The position numbers and the translations under genes were made by a program. Below are positions 15,738 through 27,386 of a DNA stretch of 64,000 nt, piece by piece. Positions within the stretch are counted from its first letter, which is position 1; every line of letters begins with the position of its first letter. The notes beneath the pieces are model-generated. The model searched no databases, was not told the DNA's origin, and worked only from the letters and a program-made list of their open reading frames with translations. Source of the stretch: Archangium sp. (GTDB lineage Bacteria; Myxococcota; Myxococcia; Myxococcales; Myxococcaceae); assembly GCA_030681645.1 (NCBI GenBank), contig JAUXRX010000007.1:310001-374000 (forward strand), given 5' to 3'.

Positions 15738-15787
15738 CTGGCAGGAGTGAGCCGACCGACGCCGGGCGAGGTTCAGCGCAGGCCCGG

Positions 15788-16231
15788 TCACACGACGTCC
15801 AGAGTGCGCTTGACGCTCTGCAGCCAGAAGAGTTCGCGGGTGTCCCACACCGGGGACCCATCGACTGCCGCCACGGCCTCGCTCCACTCCACGATGCGCT
15901 GGCGCATCAGGTGGCCCGAGGGCCCCTTCGACCAGACGCGCAGCGCCCACAAGGCCGCCCCCCGCTCGGGCGGGGTGAGGCGACGCCTGAGCAGGTGCTG
16001 CAGGTGCTTCCTGGCGCGCCCCACCGAGAACAGCCGCGCGCCCGCCTGCCGGTTGAGCTCGTTCACCAGCGCCTCGCAGTACGCCTCGAGCAGGGCGCGC
16101 TCGTTGGCCTGCACCTCGCCGTCGGCCCACGCCATCTCGATCGCCGGAATCAGCTCTGCCAGGTAGACCTCCACGCCCGTGAAGCCCAGCTCTGCGAAGC
16201 GCCCCAGCGCCGCGTCTCTCTCGTGGTTCAT
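15788..16231 (-). CDS. Small hypothetical protein, TerB-like helical
   Basis: 147 residues from ATG at 16231 (MNHERDAALGRFAELGF). It is all-helical by eye, with YLAELIPAIEMAWADGEVQA followed by NERALLEAYCEAL. That acidic pattern followed by NE resembles the TerB/tellurite-resistance helical family, but the match is weak. No signal peptide or membrane segment. It diverges from the LysR regulator and is followed by the 86-bp inverted repeat. Function unknown. Confidence 0.6.
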   Translation of the reverse strand: MNHERDAALGRFAELGFTGVEVYLAELIPAIEMAWADGEVQANERALLEAYCEALVNELNRQAGARLFSVGRARKHLQHLLRRRLTPPERGAALWALRVWSKGPSGHLMRQRIVEWSEAVAAVDGSPVWDTRELFWLQSVKRTLDVV

Positions 16232-16275
16232 GCGCTTCAGATAGCGCCCGGCCCCGCTTCGGCCATGACGAAATA

Positions 16276-16294
16276 AGCGAAGAAATCTTTCGCT
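16276..16294. promoter_or_regulatory. Candidate LysR operator in a divergent promoter
   Basis: AGCGAAGAAATCTTTCGCT is a 19-bp interrupted palindrome (6-bp arms, 7-bp spacer) in a locally AT-rich stretch between the small hypothetical gene and the LysR-type gene. The spacing suits a T-N11-A-type LysR site, so autoregulation of the divergent pair is plausible. Confidence 0.4.
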
Positions 16295-16365
16295 ATGAGT
16301 GAAATGAAGCGCGAGCCCGGTGCGCGGCAGACGGGGCGCGCCCACACTGTCGGGGAGGACGTTTC

Positions 16366-17259
16366 ATGCAAGCAGAGACCATGGAGACGGCGCTCAACTA
16401 CCATCACCTGCAGTGCTTCTGGCTGGTGGCCCGCCGCGGAGGGCTGGCGGCGGCCGGCCGGGCGCTGCACGTGACCCCCTCGACGGTCTGGGCCCAGCTC
16501 AAGGCGATCGAAGATCGGCTGGGGGTGCGCCTGCTCGAGCGTCGGGGGCGGAGGCTGGAGCTGACCGCGCCAGGTGAGCGCGTCGCGCGCGTGGCCGACG
16601 AGCTCTTCGCCCTGGGCCGAGAGGTGCTGGCCGTGGCGCAGGGCGGGGTGGAGCCGGCGCGCACGCCGGGGCGGGTGGGCGTGGTCGCCGCGGTGCCACG
16701 GTTGGTGGCCAACCGCGTGCTCGCCCCTGCGCTCGAGGCGGGGCTGCGGGTGCGCGTCACCCACGGCACGGCGGAAGACCTGCTGGGCCAGCTCGCCGCG
16801 CGGCGGCTCGACGTGGTCCTCAGCGACGATCCCTCCCGGGGGGTGGTGAAGGCGAGCGTCGCCAACGTCGGCAGCTCTCGGCTCGCGGTCTTCTGCACCC
16901 CGGCCCTCGAGCGGGCGCTGGCGCCGGGCTTTCCGCGGTCGCTCGACGACGCGCCCTTCGTGCTCCCGGCCGCCGCGACGACCCAGCGCGACGTCATCGA
17001 CGCGGCGTTCGCCCGGCTGGGCGTGCACCCGCGCGTGGTGGCCGAGGCCGACGACAGCGCGCTGCTCAAGGCGCTGGCCGCGGAAGGGGCGGGGGTGGTG
17101 GTGGCGCCAGAGCTGCTGCGCGGCCAGCTGAAGTCGTACTTCGGCCTGCGGGAACTCGGCCGCCTGGCGGCTTCGGTGTCCTTCCACCTGTTGACGCTCG
17201 ACCCCCGGCGGCTCCACCCGGTCGCCGCTGCGATGCACGCCATTCAGCTCAAGACCTGA
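16366..17259 (+). CDS. LysR-family transcriptional regulator, NhaR-like
   Basis: 297 residues; ATG at 16366 is preceded by GGGGAGGA at 6 bases. The N-terminal winged helix opens with LNYHHLQCFWLVARRGG, the NhaR-like variant of the LysR start, and continues with ALHVTPSTVWAQLKAIEDRL. The C-terminal half (about 95-297) is the substrate-binding-like effector domain. NhaR-type regulators respond to sodium or related stress in enterobacteria, but the ligand here cannot be read. The divergent gene and the palindrome between them are the likely first targets. Confidence 0.88.
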   Translation: MQAETMETALNYHHLQCFWLVARRGGLAAAGRALHVTPSTVWAQLKAIEDRLGVRLLERRGRRLELTAPGERVARVADELFALGREVLAVAQGGVEPARTPGRVGVVAAVPRLVANRVLAPALEAGLRVRVTHGTAEDLLGQLAARRLDVVLSDDPSRGVVKASVANVGSSRLAVFCTPALERALAPGFPRSLDDAPFVLPAAATTQRDVIDAAFARLGVHPRVVAEADDSALLKALAAEGAGVVVAPELLRGQLKSYFGLRELGRLAASVSFHLLTLDPRRLHPVAAAMHAIQLKT

Positions 17260-17303
17260 GCGCCCGCCCGGCGAGCGCGCATGAGAAGCTGGCCCGCGAA
17301 GCC

Positions 17304-17975
17304 ATGGAACGACCGAACCCAGAGACGCCGTACGTTCGCCAGCTCCCGCTGGGGCCGATGAAGAACTTCGTGTACCTGGGCGGGGCCGCGGGCGGCCCGG
17401 AGGCGTTCGTCGTCGACCCCGCGTGGGATGTGCCGGCGATCCTCTCGGCGGTCGAGGCTGACGGGCGGCGCCTGAGCGGCATTTTTCTGACCCACCATCA
17501 CCACGATCACATCAACGGGGTGCCCGACCTGCTGCGCTCGAAGGACCTGCCGATCTACGTGCAGAAGGCCGAGGTGGACTTCGCCGAGGCGCTGCGGCCC
17601 TTCGCCAGCGCGATCCGCCCGGTGCGCCCGGGGGAGTGGGTGAGCCTCGCGGGCGTCGACGTGCAGTGCCTGCACACCCCGGGGCACACGCCGGGCGCGC
17701 AGTGCCTGCACTGCCGGGGCGCGGGGCTGTTCTCGGGAGACACGTTGTTCGTCAACGCCTGCGGGCGGTGCGACTTCAACGGCAGCGATCCGCTCGCCAT
17801 GCACGACTCGTTGTTCAACGTGCTGGGCAAGCTCGACGGCTCAACGAAGCTGTACCCGGGGCATGACTACGGCGACGTGAAGGTGTCGAGCCTCGAGCGC
17901 GAACGGAAGTGGAACCCGTACTTCCAGCTCCGCGACCCCGCCGCGTTCGTGAAGCACCGGATGACGCCGAAGTAG
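17304..17975 (+). CDS. Metallo-beta-lactamase-fold hydrolase, glyoxalase II-like
   Basis: 223 residues. The zinc-binding motif THHHHDH lies at 63-69, followed by HTPGHTPGAQ, SGDTLFVNACGRCDF and YPGHDYG, which supply the remaining metal ligands. This is the hydroxyacylglutathione hydrolase/persulfide dioxygenase-like layout; the GRCDF segment recalls ETHE1-like and related thioesterase groups. It probably acts on a thioester or thiol-linked metabolite in the cytoplasm. The exact substrate cannot be fixed. Starts at ATG 17304, 44 bp after the LysR gene. Confidence 0.85.
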   Translation: MERPNPETPYVRQLPLGPMKNFVYLGGAAGGPEAFVVDPAWDVPAILSAVEADGRRLSGIFLTHHHHDHINGVPDLLRSKDLPIYVQKAEVDFAEALRPFASAIRPVRPGEWVSLAGVDVQCLHTPGHTPGAQCLHCRGAGLFSGDTLFVNACGRCDFNGSDPLAMHDSLFNVLGKLDGSTKLYPGHDYGDVKVSSLERERKWNPYFQLRDPAAFVKHRMTPK

Positions 17976-17990
17976 TTCGGAGATAGCGGC

Positions 17991-18020
17991 CCGTTCCTCC
18001 CGAGCGAAGTCGAGGGATGG
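17991..18020 (+). repeat. Dispersed repeat of the GAGCGGAGTCGAGG family
   Basis: CCGTTCCTCCCGAGCGAAGT followed by CGAGGGATGG lies between the convergent metallo-hydrolase and hypothetical genes. Related copies are at 27356, 32380 (three in tandem), 39077 and 62642. Confidence 0.6.
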
Positions 18021-18043
18021 GCGCCCCGGGTGATGAACGGGTT

Positions 18044-18430
18044 CTACGGAATCAGCGGGAGCTGGAGCTGCGCCAGCACCTCGTTGATCGGCTTGCGCGC
18101 CATGTTGCGCGGCAGCACCATCACGAAGCCACCCGAGTTGACGTGCATCTCGGCGGGGATCAGGAAGAGCGCGAAGAGGCGGGCGAAGAACGTCGGCGCG
18201 ACCCAGGCCTGCACCGACATGGAGCCGCCCTCGAACGAGAACATCGCCTTCATCGGCGCCACCAGGAAACCGGAGCCCTTCTGGTAGGTGCGCGTCGACG
18301 TACCGCCGCCCTCCACCAGGTTGAAGCCCGACTGCTTGCCCCAGGCGTCGATGACGCCCCACGGATCGCCCGACACCGGGCCCGACACCGACGATCGCTT
18401 CTTCGGATCAACCACCGCGAGTGCGCTCAC
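18044..18430 (-). CDS. Hypothetical protein beside ligA
   Basis: 128 residues from ATG at 18430. No signal peptide; central hydrophobic stretch FFARLFALFLIPAEMHV (about 80-97) may be a buried strand or a short membrane segment. Other visible features are KGSGFLVAPMKAMFSFEGGS and a Pro-ended C-terminus. The family was not recognised. The gene starts 10 bp after the ligA stop on the same strand, so it is probably cotranscribed with the ligase. Confidence 0.65.
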   Translation of the reverse strand: MSALAVVDPKKRSSVSGPVSGDPWGVIDAWGKQSGFNLVEGGGTSTRTYQKGSGFLVAPMKAMFSFEGGSMSVQAWVAPTFFARLFALFLIPAEMHVNSGGFVMVLPRNMARKPINEVLAQLQLPLIP

Positions 18431-18440
18431 TGGACTCCTC

Positions 18441-20447
<2,007 letters not shown>

Positions 20448-20503
20448 TCAAGCCGAACCCCACCGCCCTTGCCAGCACTTCTTGCGCCTCGTGCTGTCTC
20501 CTG

Positions 20504-20583
20504 GGTCGCTGCGCCTTGGCCCAGGCCTCCGCTTCGCTCCGGTCCTGGCTGGTCCGGCGTTCCGCCAGACCGGCTCCGCGCTG
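20504..20583 (+). repeat. Dispersed ~80-bp repeat, copy 2
   Basis: GGGTCGCTGCGCCTTGGCCC, then CTTCGCTCCGGTCCTGGCTG and GTCCGGCGTTCCGCC match the minus strand of 482-562 nearly base for base. It lies in the ligA-rho divergent region, so here it cannot simply be a terminator. The rest of 20439-20730 shows a C-rich leader before rho and no gene. Confidence 0.7.
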
Positions 20584-20730
20584 TCCTGCTTGACTTGCCG
20601 AAAGCGCGCCCGTACCTTGCCTCTCGCTGTCGCGGTCAGGCCCCCACGTCGGGCGCCAGACCTCACCCTCACAACAACACCTCTCGCAGCCTCGAAGTTC
20701 AGGGCAGCCGCTGCGACCCCCAAGACCCCC

Positions 20731-22362
20731 ATGGCACGCGCTCGCTCCAAGTCCGACTCAGAAGAAACCACGAAGAAGCGCCGCCCCGCCAAGGAGGAGG
20801 AGAAGCCGAAGAAGCGCCCGGTGAAGAAGGCCGCCGAAGAAGAGCCGGCCGCCGCCGAGCTGGAAGAGCTCAAGCCCAGCGACGACGCCCCCGAAGAACG
20901 CCAGGAGCGCGACGAGGCCCGCGAAGGCGATGACGAGGGCGCGCCGAAGCCCGTGCTCACCCCGATGAACCGGGCCGTGCGCGACGACGAGCTGCAGGAA
21001 GCGCGCATCTCGGGCGAGGGCGAGGCCGAGGCCGAGGCCTCCACCACCGAGGCCCAGCAGGACGCCGACGCCAACGAAGGCACCGGCGAGAAGAAGCAGC
21101 TGCAGGTGCTCAAGCTCACCGATCTCAAGCGCATGAAGATCACCGAGCTGACGAAGATGGCCCACAACCTGGGCATCGACGCCACCCAGGGGCTCAAGAA
21201 GCAGGAGCTGCTCGTCGCGATCCTCTCGAACGTCACCGAGAAGCGCTACGAGGTGCAGGCCGAAGGCGTGATGGAAATGATGTCTGACGGCTACGGGTTC
21301 CTCCGCAGCGCCGACTCGGACTACCAGCCCAGCCCCGACGACATCTACGTCTCGCCCAGCCAGGTGCGGCGCTTCACCCTGCGGCCCGGCGACACCATCA
21401 CCGGCCCCATCCGCCAGCCGCGCGAGGGCGAGCGCTACTTCGCCCTGCAGCGCGTGGAGAAGATCAACTTCAGCGACCCCTTCAGCGACGAGGTGAAGGA
21501 GCGCATTCTCTTCGACAACCTCACCGCGCTCTACCCCACGAAGAAGCTGCGCCTCGAGCACGACGCGTCTGACTTCACCACCCGCATCATCGACATGTTC
21601 TCGCCCATCGGGCTGGGGCAGCGGTGCCTGATCGTCGCGCCTCCCAAGGCCGGCAAGACGGTGATGCTGCAGAACATCGCGCACGCGATCTCGAAGAACC
21701 ACCCCGAGATTCACCTCATCGTGCTGCTGGTCGACGAGCGGCCCGAAGAAGTGACCGACATGCAGCGCAGCGTGCGCGGCGAGGTCGTCAGCTCGACCTT
21801 CGACGAGCCCGCCACCCGCCACGTGCAGGTCGCCGAGATGGTGATCGACAAGGCCAAGCGCCTGGCCGAGCAGAAGAAGGACGTCTGCATTCTGCTCGAC
21901 TCGATCACCCGCCTGGCGCGCGCCTACAACACCGTGGTGCCGCCCTCGGGCAAGATCCTCTCGGGCGGCGTCGACGCCAACGCGCTGCACCGGCCCAAGC
22001 GCTTCTTCGGCGCGGCCCGCAACATCGAAGAGGGTGGCTCGCTCACCATCATCGGCACCGCGCTCATCGACACCGGCAGCCGCATGGACGAGGTGATCTT
22101 CGAAGAGTTCAAGGGCACGGGTAACTCGGAAATCGTGCTCGACCGGAAGCTCTTCGAGAAGCGCATCTTCCCCTGCATGGACATCAACAAGTCCGGCACC
22201 CGCAAGGAAGAGCTGCTGCTCACCCCCGTCGACCTGGTGCGCATCACCGCGCTGCGGCAGGTGCTGCACCCCTTCACGCCCATCGACGCGATGGAGTTCG
22301 TGCTCAAGCACATGCGCCCCACGAAGGGGAACATCGAGTTCCTCGGCGGCATGAACCGCTGA
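20731..22362 (+). CDS. rho: Transcription termination factor Rho
   Basis: 543 residues from ATG at 20731; the open frame continues upstream but the sequence is not Rho-like. Residues 1-125 are a charged Lys/Glu/Ala-rich extension before the usual N-terminal domain. Then come the Rho RNA-binding OB fold ([13 protein letters not shown] at about 181-193), the P-loop APPKAGKT (303-310), [18 protein letters not shown], and the Q/R-loop region. Rho is the RNA-dependent ATPase that ends transcription at many genes. The upstream leader is long and C-rich, in keeping with possible Rho autoregulation. Confidence 0.97.
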   Translation: MARARSKSDSEETTKKRRPAKEEEKPKKRPVKKAAEEEPAAAELEELKPSDDAPEERQERDEAREGDDEGAPKPVLTPMNRAVRDDELQEARISGEGEAEAEASTTEAQQDADANEGTGEKKQLQVLKLTDLKRMKITELTKMAHNLGIDATQGLKKQELLVAILSNVTEKRYEVQAEGVMEMMSDGYGFLRSADSDYQPSPDDIYVSPSQVRRFTLRPGDTITGPIRQPREGERYFALQRVEKINFSDPFSDEVKERILFDNLTALYPTKKLRLEHDASDFTTRIIDMFSPIGLGQRCLIVAPPKAGKTVMLQNIAHAISKNHPEIHLIVLLVDERPEEVTDMQRSVRGEVVSSTFDEPATRHVQVAEMVIDKAKRLAEQKKDVCILLDSITRLARAYNTVVPPSGKILSGGVDANALHRPKRFFGAARNIEEGGSLTIIGTALIDTGSRMDEVIFEEFKGTGNSEIVLDRKLFEKRIFPCMDINKSGTRKEELLLTPVDLVRITALRQVLHPFTPIDAMEFVLKHMRPTKGNIEFLGGMNR

Positions 22363-22364
22363 CC

Positions 22365-22652
22365 ATGCGCGGGCTGCTCTTCCTCGCGGTCTGGCTGTCA
22401 GGCTGCGGGGTGCTGCTCGAGACGCCCCTGCCCGACGCAGGGCGCGCCTGCACCCAGGACAGCGACTGCGTGCCCAACGGGTGCTGTGGCGAAGGCACCT
22501 CGGCCATCCACCTGCTCGACGCGCCCGATTGCTCGGCCGTGCGCTGCTCGGGCATGTGCCCGGTGGACCAGCTCCGCTGTGGCTGCGGGTTGCCCCTCTG
22601 CAGGGACGCCCGGTGCGCGGTGGCGGTGGCCGTCGACCCCCGCTGCGAGTGA
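22365..22652 (+). CDS. Small Cys-rich lipoprotein
   Basis: 95 residues. The signal [14 protein letters not shown] carries a lipobox (LSGC). The mature part has about 11 cysteines, including [13 protein letters not shown] and CGCGLPLC, in a spacing that suggests disulfides. It starts 2 bp after the rho stop, so it is likely cotranscribed with rho. It resembles a small relative of the next Cys-rich lipoprotein. No function can be named. Confidence 0.65.
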   Translation: MRGLLFLAVWLSGCGVLLETPLPDAGRACTQDSDCVPNGCCGEGTSAIHLLDAPDCSAVRCSGMCPVDQLRCGCGLPLCRDARCAVAVAVDPRCE

Positions 22653-22748
22653 ACCGCCTGGCTCCCTCTCCCTGCGGGGACCCCGACCCAGCAACCAGCC
22701 AGCAGGGGTAGATCGGCCGCCCGGGCTGCGCTACATGCCCACCCCCTG

Positions 22749-24092
22749 ATGAACCGGATTCTCGCCGTCATCGCGCTGGGTTGCGCCCTGCTGGGTTGTC
22801 CCAACACGCGGCCCATGCCGCTGCCCGAAGATGCGGGCACCGCCGATTTCGTCGGCCGGGCGTGCAACGTCGACGCGGAGTGCGGCTCGCTGCGCTGCGA
22901 CAAGATTCGCCGCCAGTGCATCTGCCTGTCTGACCTGAGCTGCACGCCGAGCGATCCATTCGCGCCGCCGCGGTTCTGCAACAACTACACGGGCCTGTGC
23001 GTGAGCGAGATCACCGGCTGCAAGGCGGACAGCGAGTGCTCGATGACCGAGTTCTGCGACGCCTCGACGCGCTCCTGCCGGCCGCTCAAGAGCTTCTGCC
23101 AGAACTGCGTCAACGATCTCGAGTGCGGCGGCATGGGCGACAACTGCATCCTCGACGCGACGCTCAACCGGAAGTTCTGCGGCACGGCCTGCACCGTCAC
23201 CACCGACTGCCCGCGCGGCGCCACCTGCCAGGACAAGGGCGGGGTGAACCAGTGCTGGCCCGATCGCACGGTCACCGGGCAGATCGCCACCTGCAACAAC
23301 TTCGCGGGCTGCGTGCCCGACTCGCTGCGCACCTGCAACGTGACCGCCGACTGCGGCGACGCGAGCCAGCGCTGTGACACGGCGCAGGGCAAGTGCGTGT
23401 CGGTGCAGCAGGTCTGCCCCTTCGGGACCACCTGCGATCCCCGCCTCAAGCTCTGCGTCGCCGAGTGCGTGCAGGACGTCGACTGCGGCAGCGCCACGCT
23501 TCGCTGCGTCAATCGCGTCTGCGAGCCGGTCAGCGAGTGCCGCCTCGACGCCGACTGCCCGCTCAACAAGAGCTGCGCGATTCCCCCCGGTGGGCGCGTG
23601 GGTGAGTGCAAGACCTCGTGCGGCGCCGACGCCGAGTGCCCCCTGGGCCAGCTCTGCGTGAGCAACGGTGGCCGCGCGTCGTGCCAGGCGGGCTGCGCCA
23701 CCAACACCAGCTGTGCGCTCGATCAGCGCTGCAACTCGACCTCGCGCATGTGCGAGGGCCCGATCGTCGGAGCCACCCGGGTGTGCCAGGGCACCAGCGC
23801 CTGCCGCACCTGCGAGGTCTGCGATGGCGTGATGAACACCTGCGGCGTGGCCACCGCGGCCTTCCCCCACTGCCAGCCCTGTGGCTCGTCGACCGAGTGC
23901 GCGGGTGGCACCTGCGTGGCGCTGCCGGTGACGTTGCCTGACGGCGGCTCGGGCATCGGCCAGAGCGTCTGCGCCCGCTTCTGTGGCCCCGGCCAGCAGG
24001 AATGCCCCCAGGGCTTCGCCTGCCTCACCCTCACCACGGGCAGCCAGGCCTGTATTCCGTCCGACCGCAGCTGCACCGGAAAGTGCCCATGA
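22749..24092 (+). CDS. Cys-rich repeat lipoprotein
   Basis: 447 residues. Signal with lipobox (IALGCALLGC). The mature region holds a long run of short repeats of the form C-x(2-4)-D-x-D/E-C, for example CNVDAECGSLRC, CRLDADCPLNKSC and CQDKGG, with roughly ten units and many paired Cys. The repeat pattern recalls EB-like or Dickkopf-like disulfide modules and is common in myxobacterial secreted proteins. Likely an outer-membrane-anchored or surface protein; ligand unknown. Its TGA overlaps the next gene (ATGA). Confidence 0.8.
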   Translation: MNRILAVIALGCALLGCPNTRPMPLPEDAGTADFVGRACNVDAECGSLRCDKIRRQCICLSDLSCTPSDPFAPPRFCNNYTGLCVSEITGCKADSECSMTEFCDASTRSCRPLKSFCQNCVNDLECGGMGDNCILDATLNRKFCGTACTVTTDCPRGATCQDKGGVNQCWPDRTVTGQIATCNNFAGCVPDSLRTCNVTADCGDASQRCDTAQGKCVSVQQVCPFGTTCDPRLKLCVAECVQDVDCGSATLRCVNRVCEPVSECRLDADCPLNKSCAIPPGGRVGECKTSCGADAECPLGQLCVSNGGRASCQAGCATNTSCALDQRCNSTSRMCEGPIVGATRVCQGTSACRTCEVCDGVMNTCGVATAAFPHCQPCGSSTECAGGTCVALPVTLPDGGSGIGQSVCARFCGPGQQECPQGFACLTLTTGSQACIPSDRSCTGKCP

Positions 24093-24859
24093 TCCGTTCT
24101 CCCCTGATCGCCGTCGTCACCGCGTTGCTGCTCGGCTGCTCTGCCGAGATGAAGCAGGAGGTCTGCGGTGACGGCATCGACAACGACGGCAACGGTCAGA
24201 CCGACTGTGAAGATCGCGACTGCACGGGCCAGCCTGCGTGCGTGCCTCCGGACTACGGCAACTGCGCCAAGTGCGCCCAGGCCTGCACCACGCAGTCGGC
24301 CTGCGTGACCAGCTTCATGGACGAGCGGCCGATTCCACTCTGCGTGTCGGGCAGGTGCTCGGCGGTCGAGACCTTCATTCAGCCGCGCGTGATCCTCGAC
24401 ACGCAGTTGAACTGGGGCGGGGTGTCGCTCTCGCCGCAGTCCGGCACGACGCGCTTCATCAAGAAGTTCGCGAATGACGGCACCCCGGTGACCTGCGCGA
24501 CGGTGTTCGCCGCGGCCAGCGATCGCACCGCGCCGGGGGCCATCGAGGCCAACGGCAACCTGATCGTCCAGGGCCTCGACATCACGCGCGTGACGAACCC
24601 GATGCTGGGGCAGGGCATCACCTACACCTTCGTGAACACGCAGACCGGCGGCGACTACCTGATCTGGACCGAGCTGTGGGGTGGGCCGCCGAGCTCGTCG
24701 ACCAAGCTCCCCAGCGGCCGGCGCTTCGGGTACGGCTGCTACGAGACGCTGCCGACCGTCGCGCCCCTCGTGGCCCAGGACAACTGTCCTTCGACGACCT
24801 CCGATGCCGGCGTGTGCCGCGTCTTCCGCCTGGTGATGCCGGGCCCCGAGATGCCCTGA
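24089..24859 (+). CDS. Lipoprotein with Asp-rich calcium-loop motif
   Basis: 256 residues from ATG at 24089, overlapping the stop of the previous gene. Signal and lipobox IAVVTALLLGC. The motif CGDGIDNDGNGQTDCEDRDC (about 28-47) is the DGxDNDxDG-type loop seen in myxobacterial MopE-like and surface proteins, and probably binds calcium. The remainder (about 60-256) has several beta strands (VILDTQLNWGGVSLSPQSG) and a few further Cys. Function unknown. Third of three consecutive lipoproteins after rho. Confidence 0.75.
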   Translation: MIRSPLIAVVTALLLGCSAEMKQEVCGDGIDNDGNGQTDCEDRDCTGQPACVPPDYGNCAKCAQACTTQSACVTSFMDERPIPLCVSGRCSAVETFIQPRVILDTQLNWGGVSLSPQSGTTRFIKKFANDGTPVTCATVFAAASDRTAPGAIEANGNLIVQGLDITRVTNPMLGQGITYTFVNTQTGGDYLIWTELWGGPPSSSTKLPSGRRFGYGCYETLPTVAPLVAQDNCPSTTSDAGVCRVFRLVMPGPEMP

Positions 24860-24862
24860 AGT

Positions 24863-25777
24863 TCAGGTCCACCGCAGGCGTGCGCGCTGGCTCCAGTACT
24901 CGGCGGGGCTGAGGGCGAAGCCGGCCGGGTCGGGCACGCGCGCCTTCCTCGCGTTCAGGTTGGACCGCAGCTGCTCGACCGTCGCCGCGCCCGAGAGCAC
25001 CACGTCGAGGAAAGGTTGGCTCAGCGCCACGGCGAGCGCGAGGGCGTCAGGCGCGGCGTCGACACTGCGGGCCAGCGCCAGCCAGGCCGGGAGCTGGCCC
25101 CGCGCGGAGAGCAGGCCGTTCGCCAGGCCTTCTTTCGCGATGGTGCGCAGTCCCCGCGCCTTCGCCCGCGCGAGTGCCGGGCCGGCGGAAGGCTCGAGCA
25201 CGTTCCACGTCGCCTGCACCCAGTCGAACAGCCGCCGCCCGCCACGCTCGAGGCCGATCGCCGCGTCGATGACCTCTCCCTGCCGCGGCCCCGTCACCGA
25301 CAGCCCCATGGCCGTTCCCGAGTCGCGCAGCGTGGCGAGGCGATCGAGCACCGCGCCGTCGTTCAAGACGCCGCTCTCGAGCGTGGCGGAGTGCACCTGG
25401 TAGACGCGCAGCGCGTCGCCCAGCACCGCGCGGCTCTCGGCCCACTGCGCGTCGAGGTGGGCCAGCGAGTGGTCCTTCACCTCGTGGACCTTCGCGTTCG
25501 GGTCCCAGCCGGCGGTGTAGCGGTAGCCCCACTTCGACGAGACCACCACGTCGCGGTGGCCGCGCGCCTCGAGCCACGAGTGCACGAAGGCCTCGGCCCG
25601 GCCATAGCTGCGGGCGGCGTCGACGTGGCGAAGGCCTCCTGCGTACGCCGCGTCGAGCACGGCGTGCGCCTGCGCTTCCATCGCCATCGCCTCGATCGAG
25701 GCGAAGTCTTCGTGGTGCGAGAGCGTCATGTACCCCGGGCGTCCCAGCGCCGCGAGGCCGAGTCCGAGGACGGCCAT
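24863..25777 (-). CDS. Aldo/keto reductase
   Basis: 304 residues from ATG at 25777 (MAVLGLGLAALGRPGYM); an upstream in-frame ATG at 25813 is also possible. Catalytic tetrad residues are visible: Asp and Tyr in HVDAARSYGRAEAF, Lys in VSSKWGYRY and His in VYQVHSAT. The C-terminal half carries the NADPH-binding strands (GLSVTGPRQGEVIDAAI). Reduces an aldehyde or ketone with NADPH; substrate not predictable. Downstream of map on the same strand but separated by 95 bp. Confidence 0.88.
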   Translation of the reverse strand: MAVLGLGLAALGRPGYMTLSHHEDFASIEAMAMEAQAHAVLDAAYAGGLRHVDAARSYGRAEAFVHSWLEARGHRDVVVSSKWGYRYTAGWDPNAKVHEVKDHSLAHLDAQWAESRAVLGDALRVYQVHSATLESGVLNDGAVLDRLATLRDSGTAMGLSVTGPRQGEVIDAAIGLERGGRRLFDWVQATWNVLEPSAGPALARAKARGLRTIAKEGLANGLLSARGQLPAWLALARSVDAAPDALALAVALSQPFLDVVLSGAATVEQLRSNLNARKARVPDPAGFALSPAEYWSQRARLRWT

Positions 25778-25872
25778 GCAGTGACCTGTGCTCTCCGCGG
25801 GGCGATTTCGCAAGGACAGCTGAGGCCGGCGCGTGCCGGATCAGCCCCCAGAACGAGTCGCCCCGCCCGGGA

Positions 25873-26885
<1,013 letters not shown>

Positions 26886-26889
<4 letters not shown>

Positions 26890-27344
26890 GTCGGAGGGCC
26901 TCGGGCGAAGAATAATCGTTCGGTGCGGTCGAGCACGTCCAGCAGGTGCTTCCTGGTGACGCGCCCTTCCGTCGCCTCTGCGAGGCCGAGGAGCTGCTCG
27001 GCCATGAAGCGCGAGAGGAACAACAACATGCCCCTGTCCTTAGCGCCCAGGCCGCTCGCCATCCACCGCTGGTTGCGCAGGTAGTCGTCGCTGGCGGCAA
27101 GCTCCCGCGCGAGGTCGAAGCGGGTGAGCACGAAGGCCTCGACGTACAGGCGGGGATCAGGGGCGAGGGGTGCCTCTGCCAGCAAGTCCGCCAGCTTGCG
27201 CCCGGTGACGGGGTCGAAGTCTTCGACGTGGGGGGGCCAGGTCGCGAGGTCCTTCGCGAAGATCTTCGCCACCTCCTCGAGCAGGTGCGACAGCAGAGGG
27301 ATCGGCTTCTGCTCGAGAATGAGGTCCCACTTACTGGGCTGCAC
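26886..27344 (-). CDS. Hypothetical helical protein upstream of map
   Basis: 152 residues. No signal peptide or membrane segment; mostly helical, with IPLLSHLLEEVAKIFAKDLA near the N-terminus and RKHLLDVLDRTERLFFARGP at the end. No recognised family. It overlaps map by 4 bases, so the two are probably translated together. A cytoplasmic partner or regulator is possible but not supported by a motif. Confidence 0.65.
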
Positions 27345-27355
27345 GCGTCACTCAT

Positions 27356-27381
27356 ACACCCCGCGCGGAGTCGAGGGGCGG
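27356..27381 (+). repeat. Dispersed repeat of the GAGCGGAGTCGAGG family
   Basis: ACACCCCGCGCGGAGTCGAG followed by GGGCGG lies in the gap between the lipase-like gene and the hypothetical protein gene. It shares the central core with the other family copies. Confidence 0.5.
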
Positions 27382-27386
27382 CTGGG

